The notes beneath the pieces were generated by a model. It searched no databases and had not been told where the DNA came from. It saw only the letters and a program-made list of their open reading frames with translations. A program made the translations under genes and the position numbers. This document shows, one piece after another, positions 60,701-64,000 of a stretch of 64,000 bases of DNA (the stretch's first letter is position 1; every line of letters begins with the position of its first letter). The stretch covers positions 257,379 to 321,378 of the forward strand of contig NZ_JAGZSD010000004.1 in NCBI RefSeq assembly GCF_018381315.1, written 5' to 3'. This stretch comes from Anaerostipes sp. (GTDB taxonomy: Bacteria > Bacillota > Clostridia > Lachnospirales > Lachnospiraceae).

Positions 60701-61543
60701 TGCTCTCAGCCCGTCAGGATATCCTTTTCCGTCCCACCGCTCATGATGGTACCTGCAAATATTATAGGCGTATCTGAGATAATTTCTGTCACTCATCCGG
60801 TCCAGTCCTTCAAGGATTTCACATCCTTTCACTGAATGAGTTTTCATGATCTGAAATTCCTCTTTTGTCAGGCGCCCGGGCTTATTTAAAATAGCATCAG
60901 GTATGGCAATCTTTCCGATATCGTGCATAGACGAAGCGCTGACGATCATCTGAATATCGGCAGTGCTCAGACCATACTCCGGATAACTGGCTGCCACATC
61001 CTCAAGCAGTGCCTCCGTAAATATACGGATTCTGCGGATATGCTGCCCTGTTTCTGCACTGCGGTATTCAATAATAGAAGACAGTGCATCGATCATAGCA
61101 GAGTTTGATTCTCTCAGCCTTGCAGCCTGTTCCTCTATCAATTCTTCCTGATTCAGACGGTGCAGATTCAGCTCTGCTATATTCTGGACACGCCGCTTCA
61201 CCACATGTGGTTCAAAGGGTTTCATAATGATCTCAGAAGCTCCGAGATCAAAAACCTGGACCTCATTTTCTACAGAATCTTCTGCTGTTATAACCACCAC
61301 CGGAAATTCTGCGAGCAGGCCGTTCTGGCCGATTTCACTGAGCACCTGATATCCGTCCTTGACCGGCATAACCAGATCCAGCAGCATAGCCGCAATCCTC
61401 CCATGATATTGCTCCAGCAGTACAAGAGCCTGCTGACCGTTTTCTGCCTCCAGAAGATTATAATCTGTTTCAAACACACCACGTAATATGACACGGTTAA
61501 TCTCCATATCATCAACGATTAAAATAGTGTCCCTTCCTGCCAT
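57794..61543 (-). CDS. Multidomain c-di-GMP protein: REC, HD-GYP, PAS, PAS, GGDEF, GAF, PAS
   Basis: A 1249-residue cytoplasmic protein. Order (approximate residues): receiver domain 1-125 with LLDLVMPVKDG; HD-GYP 150-350 with MHDIGKIAIP and HHERWDGKGYPDGL; two PAS domains about 375-520 and 530-790; GGDEF about 795-945 with RIGGDEFLIFM; GAF about 985-1130; and a final PAS about 1145-1249 with CY-x4-GR-x2-PCEKC. It can in principle make c-di-GMP (GGDEF) and degrade it (HD-GYP) under control of phosphorylation. No kinase gene is nearby. The start at 61543 follows GGGGGA; a GTG seven codons earlier is less likely. Confidence 0.92.
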   Translation of the reverse strand: MAGRDTILIVDDMEINRVILRGVFETDYNLLEAENGQQALVLLEQYHGRIAAMLLDLVMPVKDGYQVLSEIGQNGLLAEFPVVVITAEDSVENEVQVFDLGASEIIMKPFEPHVVKRRVQNIAELNLHRLNQEELIEEQAARLRESNSAMIDALSSIIEYRSAETGQHIRRIRIFTEALLEDVAASYPEYGLSTADIQMIVSASSMHDIGKIAIPDAILNKPGRLTKEEFQIMKTHSVKGCEILEGLDRMSDRNYLRYAYNICRYHHERWDGKGYPDGLRADSIPICAQVVGIADCYDALTTDRVYKKAIAPEQAFTMILNGECGAFSPKLLECFKNVKDIFAEYSRKYADKTVSKTGSLALESSEKTKHTEAMDTLQIGQAKYFTLLRYVDSTVMEVDMGTGVYHLVYASNGNFKALKAGDRFDDSIRHFALHSLHPEDRENALELLGPGLEAFFEDGLMKESRKFRVYNVNLRDYSWCECTVMRISDGHPYQRKVLLIWKDIRQSEDAGDSRMKHMQGTGSFGQLLGGIQQCLNDKYFTMLQINEGLENLLGYKAEEIKEKFHSRYLELIYPADREEVLDQTKKQLNSGNAIELEYRVTAKGGQIIWVLDKSHLVTGTDGKEHIFRTLINVTKSKQAQEELRLTLERHKIIMDQSNDVIFEWDMKKDKMLYSSNWENKFGYVPVMDQASSRLLTQSHIHPQDLELVGNLLGQLGGSMPYGEIEFRLADREGTYRWYKAKATAQYDRTGKPFKAVGIMTDIDAEKKASQALEEKASRDELTGLYNRSTARNEIDHYLENRKPEEMAAMMIIDVDDFKQINDRYGHMFGDAVLQETASVLTKLLRKEDIISRIGGDEFLIFMKDIRKIEILKNRAEKIRDSFQSMFRQDMTPCEFSSSIGIACCPRDGTNFEELFRRSDLALYHTKSKGKNGYCLFDRSLADQRLGFPEMELAASTRIDSSEDQRVQADDLVEQIFCRIYEEEDLEHAVRSILEMAGTKFSVSRAYIYEESEDGIHCRKTFEWCSQGINPQAGPEQNCLYDRLSGRYRDNFNEYGIFYCPDITQLPRDQREALASQGIKSTLQCVIKDGGLFKGFVGFDECVIRRMWTKEQINTLTLIAKLLSIFLLKKRAQDRAEETAASLMTALDNQNAWIYVIDPDSFRLLYMNQQTLKAVPNVKTGMFCYEVFFGRTEPCEKCPAKNISENVSRSIEVYNPILKAWTIADASMIRWRDKEACMLSCHDISRYKDS

Positions 61544-61678
61544 CCTTCTTCCCCCGATATACACTGAAATTATGATTCATCTAAAATTTCCCACTATAGT
61601 TTTAGTATAACACAAATTCACGAAAGAAACGAAAGAAAGAGGGTACATATCACTTTGCGCGCATCCTGCACGGAGTGC

Positions 61679-61716
61679 TTTTTATTTCATGGGATACACT
61701 TTCCTATAAAATAAAA
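61679..61716. repeat. Palindromic repeat element, decayed copy 2
   Basis: The left arm TTTTTATTTCATGGGA is identical to that of copy 1 at 55447, followed by YACAC in both. The right arm here differs from a perfect complement at about four positions. Confidence 0.7.
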
Positions 61717-61740
61717 GACAGACACCTCAAATGAAGTGTC
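61709..61740 (-). terminator. Terminator of the LytTR-LiaF-like operon
   Basis: GACAC-TTCA and TGAG-GTGTC arms form a hairpin at 61721-61740, then TGTCTTTTATTTTA on the minus strand. It lies 20 bases past the LiaF-like stop. Confidence 0.7.
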
Positions 61741-61760
61741 CATCTTGTTTATTATACACA

Positions 61761-62456
61761 TTACACATAGATAACCGTAACTCCCCCAAAGTTGACCCTT
61801 CCGGTCAGACGTACACTGACTGTCCCGTCACTCTGGTTCCTGTTTTTCTCATCCACAGCACCGGCAAAAGCGCTGACATTGTTGATGACGGTCCACTGTT
61901 TCGGAATATAAAGCTCTACCCCCGCAAAGGATACATCCAGATTAATTTCCGCCCGGCCGTCTTTTACCTCAGCATTGTCAAAATATGCTTTAATGGCACC
62001 GAAACTGGCATCCAGCCGTGCATACTTAAAGTCATCAGAATTCACATATTTGACTGTGGAGCCAAACGAGGTCCGATGATAAACTGAAGTTCCGTCATCC
62101 TCATCAATCACTGTTTCAAACGGCTCATCGCTGTGCCATTCCTTCCATCTTCTGTGTCTTGAGGGAAACAGCATATGACATCCGATGCTGCCCAGAAGCG
62201 CTGCACCCAGCACCGGCCAGGGAGTGATGGCCGTAATGCCCAGCGGCCTGGCATATATGATGCATATGAATGCGATGGAAAACAAAATTCCCGTATACTC
62301 CAAATGCAGTACACTTTTAATCAGCATTGCCGCAAAAAATATAGTCAGCAAAAGGCTGAAGACGCTGATATCCTGTAAATAACCCAATCTGCTGCAAAGT
62401 ATGAATATGGCTCCCAAAATAAAAAATAATCCCCAAAATATCTTTTCTTTTCTCAT
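61761..62456 (-). CDS. LiaF-like membrane protein
   Basis: A 231-residue protein with four membrane segments in residues 1-100 (IFWGLFFILGAIFILCSRLG and following) and a soluble C-terminal beta-rich domain (about 130-231) with FGSTVKYVNSDDFKYARLDASFGAIKAYFDNAEV and NLDVSFAGVELYIPKQWTV (in parts), typical of the LiaF/VraT 'cell wall-active antibiotics response' family. In Bacillus LiaF restrains a two-component system; here no kinase is next to it, but a LytTR regulator overlaps its start by four bases. A role in sensing envelope stress is likely but inferred. Confidence 0.85.
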   Translation of the reverse strand: MRKEKIFWGLFFILGAIFILCSRLGYLQDISVFSLLLTIFFAAMLIKSVLHLEYTGILFSIAFICIIYARPLGITAITPWPVLGAALLGSIGCHMLFPSRHRRWKEWHSDEPFETVIDEDDGTSVYHRTSFGSTVKYVNSDDFKYARLDASFGAIKAYFDNAEVKDGRAEINLDVSFAGVELYIPKQWTVINNVSAFAGAVDEKNRNQSDGTVSVRLTGRVNFGGVTVIYV

Positions 62457-62914
62457 TTCCCGATCCTCTTTTCTTCTAATTTTTGTTTCAGCGGTTTCAG
62501 ATAAAGTCTTGATACATATACCTGCTTGTGTGTATTTTCAAACTGGATTACGCCTGAAGCAGACAGTCCCCGGCTGATGGAATAAATCTTATGTGTGTTG
62601 ACCACTGCCGATTTTGAAATTCTCATGAAGGAACCCGGAAGCATCTCCTCTAACTCATACAGACGGTATTTTGTTTCATAAATATCATCTGCAGTATGTA
62701 CATTGATGACATTTCCGTCTGTCTCAAAAAACAAGACCTTGGAGAGCGGAAAATAATACTCCTGCTCACCCTTTGAAAAAACCACGGTCTGCATCTTGGC
62801 CGATGTCTCCCGCACTGCTTTCTGCACTTCCCGGACCGTCTCATTGAGGCTTGCGCACCGTATAATGATCTCTTCTTCCGCTAAATTTTCATCAATTTCA
62901 ATCCGTATCTTCAT
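62453..62914 (-). CDS. LytTR DNA-binding regulator
   Basis: A 153-residue regulator with a C-terminal LytTR domain (about 55-148): FPLSKVLFFETDGNVINVHT, ELEEMLPGSFMRISKSAVVN and KQVYVSRLYLKPLKQKL. There is no receiver domain, so it answers to something other than phosphorylation; the N-terminal 50 residues begin MKIRIEIDENLAEEEI and are typical of this stand-alone class. It overlaps the LiaF-like membrane protein by four bases. Such pairs in Firmicutes often consist of a regulator held by its membrane partner. A TTTACA-16-TATAAT promoter lies upstream. GGAG precedes the ATG. Confidence 0.9.
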   Translation of the reverse strand: MKIRIEIDENLAEEEIIIRCASLNETVREVQKAVRETSAKMQTVVFSKGEQEYYFPLSKVLFFETDGNVINVHTADDIYETKYRLYELEEMLPGSFMRISKSAVVNTHKIYSISRGLSASGVIQFENTHKQVYVSRLYLKPLKQKLEEKRIGK

Positions 62915-62935
62915 CTTTTTATCTCCACGTCCTTT

Positions 62936-62963
62936 ATTATATCAGACACTGCCCCGCTGTAAA
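62936..62963 (-). promoter_or_regulatory. Promoter of the LytTR-LiaF-like operon
   Basis: TTTACA, 16 bases, TATAAT with a TGA extension before the -10, on the minus strand. Confidence 0.68.
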
Positions 62964-63020
62964 TATAAAACAGCCAACAGGTTAAAAATGCCTGGTAAGT
63001 GGCACAGATCCCTTCATATA

Positions 63021-63029
63021 TGGTATAAT
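63021..63029 (+). promoter_or_regulatory. Extended -10 promoter of the HAD phosphatase gene
   Basis: TGGTATAAT: a perfect TATAAT with the TGn extension, 30 bases before the ATG. No good -35. Confidence 0.55.
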
Positions 63030-63058
63030 ATCTGCAATCAGAATGGAGGTATCATGTT

Positions 63059-63826
63059 ATGTCCCCTAAAATTTTTTTCTTTGACATCGACGGAACCCTT
63101 GCAGATCAGGAAGAAATCCTTCCCTCGAATCAAAAAGCCCTGCAGGAGCTGAGATCCAATGGCCACACGGTCATGATTGCATCCGGAAGGCCGGCCGGAT
63201 ATATAAGACGCATGTTTTCCGGCCTGGCTGACGGATTCATCGCTGCCAACGGCAGGCGGATAGAACATAACGGCAGCATCCTGCTGGACAACAGCTTCAC
63301 CGTTGATGAACTAAAAGAGATCATCAAGCTGTGCAGAGCTTCCCAGTGTGCCTTTTGTCTTCTCGGAGACGGCATAGTATATCACGGCAGTCCTTTATAT
63401 CTGTACGGGCATACAAGGCCCTATGAATCCATTGATGTGATCCACGAGGATCAATGGGACATCCATGATGTAAAAGCATATGCATTTGATATTATCTATA
63501 AGGATAAAGATCATCTGAAAACCATCAAACGGAATTTTGAAGGCAAATATATTATCAATGACCACTTTGACGGTTCTGCCGATGTATCCAGCGTTTCATT
63601 TCATAAAGGGCATGCCGTAACCTATGTGACCAATGCCCTGGGGTTCTCCCAGAGCGACAGCTATGCTTTCGGAGACGGTGACAACGATGTCTACATGTTT
63701 GAAGCTGCGGGAACTGCCGTGGCCATGGAAAACGGCACCAGCGCCGCAAAAAAAGCAGCCGACTATGTCACAGGCCACTTTAAAGAAGACGGGATCGCCC
63801 ACGCCCTCAGACACTTAAAAATATAA
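63059..63826 (+). CDS. Cof-type HAD-IIB phosphatase
   Basis: A 255-residue phosphatase of the haloacid dehalogenase superfamily. Motif I is FFDIDGTLAD, motif II VMIASGRP, and motif IV AFGDGDNDVYMFEAAG, with the conserved lysine in SFHKGHAV. The cap domain between lies at about 80-185, making it a Cof/YbhA/YkrA-type sugar-phosphate or nucleotide phosphatase. The exact substrate is not predictable. TGGAGG lies before the ATG at 63059; another ATG five bases upstream is out of frame. A strong hairpin terminator follows. Transcribed alone. Confidence 0.93.
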   Translation: MSPKIFFFDIDGTLADQEEILPSNQKALQELRSNGHTVMIASGRPAGYIRRMFSGLADGFIAANGRRIEHNGSILLDNSFTVDELKEIIKLCRASQCAFCLLGDGIVYHGSPLYLYGHTRPYESIDVIHEDQWDIHDVKAYAFDIIYKDKDHLKTIKRNFEGKYIINDHFDGSADVSSVSFHKGHAVTYVTNALGFSQSDSYAFGDGDNDVYMFEAAGTAVAMENGTSAAKKAADYVTGHFKEDGIAHALRHLKI

Positions 63827-63838
63827 ACAGCAGATATC

Positions 63839-63898
63839 AAAAACGGAGCTGCCCTCTGAGACAACAAGAAGTGTACTCAGTACGGACAGCTCCGTTTT
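63839..63898 (+). terminator. Terminator of the HAD phosphatase gene
   Basis: AAAACGGAGCTG pairs with CAGCTCCGTTTT across a 35-base loop that itself holds CTGAG/CTCAG. It lies 13 bases past the stop and ends in TTTTG. Confidence 0.72.
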
Positions 63899-64000
63899 GT
63901 GTGACATTTTGACCAGTTCTCCGGCTTGCTGTCTCAGGAATGTAAGATTTTCTAACTTTCAGCAAAGTCTCTCCGGCGGCCCGTTCGGAACTCGCTGACG
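63899..64000. other. Unassigned end of window
   Basis: No convincing gene start, RNA or operator was seen in these last 102 bases. One minus-strand frame is open to the window edge but has no family resemblance or ribosome site. Confidence 0.3.

Noticed and set aside
63899..64000. Minus-strand frame open to the window edge as a truncated gene
   Set aside because: No recognisable family, no ribosome site, and it runs through the terminator of the HAD gene.

Overview
The window looks like chromosomal DNA from an anaerobic, low-to-mid GC Firmicute, most probably a gut Lachnospiraceae (Anaerostipes-like). The basis is family content and style: BlaI/BlaR1 regulation, a Bce-type detoxification module, DUF3793, an EFR1-type flavodoxin-ferredoxin, ferredoxin-nitroreductase fusions, strong AAGGAGG ribosome sites, TTGACA-17-TATAAT promoters and a CIRCE element. 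The genus is an inference. No rRNA, tRNA, CRISPR array, insertion sequence, prophage or integrase gene was seen. Coding density is high; no gap without a gene exceeds about 300 bases.

Layout. 0-6 kb: a lipid kinase, the purine operon purC-purF-purB and a lipoprotein glycosidase of family GH3. 6-13 kb: a two-component system, an AlkA-like DNA glycosylase, a YyaL-type thioredoxin-fold protein, and an overlapping three-gene redox operon (FAD oxidoreductase with a Rieske domain, tocopherol-cyclase-like protein, NuoE-like thioredoxin). That operon diverges from htpG (14.8-16.8 kb) across a perfect CIRCE. 17-21 kb: a complete BceAB-type transporter with its own two-component system and a palindrome upstream. 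21-24 kb: DUF2325, flavodoxin and DUF3793 behind a palindromic, possibly iron-responsive operator, then an aldo/keto reductase.

24-39 kb is a potassium region. A four-gene Trk operon (TPR protein, two TrkA-type proteins, TrkH) is preceded by six TGTGAG-like half-sites, mostly at an 11-bp period. A divergent redox operon (ferredoxin-nitroreductase, ArsR regulator, EFR1) follows, then the kdp locus. In transcription order the kdp locus is kdpF (29 codons), kdpA, kdpB, kdpC, kdpD, kdpE, and a second, shorter KdpD-like kinase with its own KdpE-like regulator. The full KdpD carries a sequence matching the c-di-AMP-binding motif described for KdpD of Staphylococcus aureus.

39-49 kb: an EamA transporter, homoserine dehydrogenase, a hydrolase, glycerate kinase, a decayed GGDEF remnant, a MarR-MATE operon, and citrate synthase divergent from a second MarR gene. 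47-51.5 kb: a beta-lactam response locus, blaI-blaR1 convergent with a MecA/PBP2a-like transpeptidase; both promoters carry TACA-NN-TGTA operators. 51.6-61.5 kb: two large c-di-GMP proteins (PAS-GAF-GGDEF-EAL and REC-HD-GYP-PAS-PAS-GGDEF-GAF-PAS) that share a cysteine-bearing PAS cassette and a GAF module. Between them lie an unknown protein, a BclA-like jelly-roll protein and an AmmeMemoRadiSam pair. 61.7-64 kb: a LytTR regulator with a LiaF-like membrane protein, and a Cof-type HAD phosphatase.

The best leads for something undescribed are the Rieske/tocopherol-cyclase/NuoE operon with its shared CIRCE, the phased operator array of the trk operon, the doubled Kdp sensory system, and the shared Cys-PAS module of the two c-di-GMP proteins.
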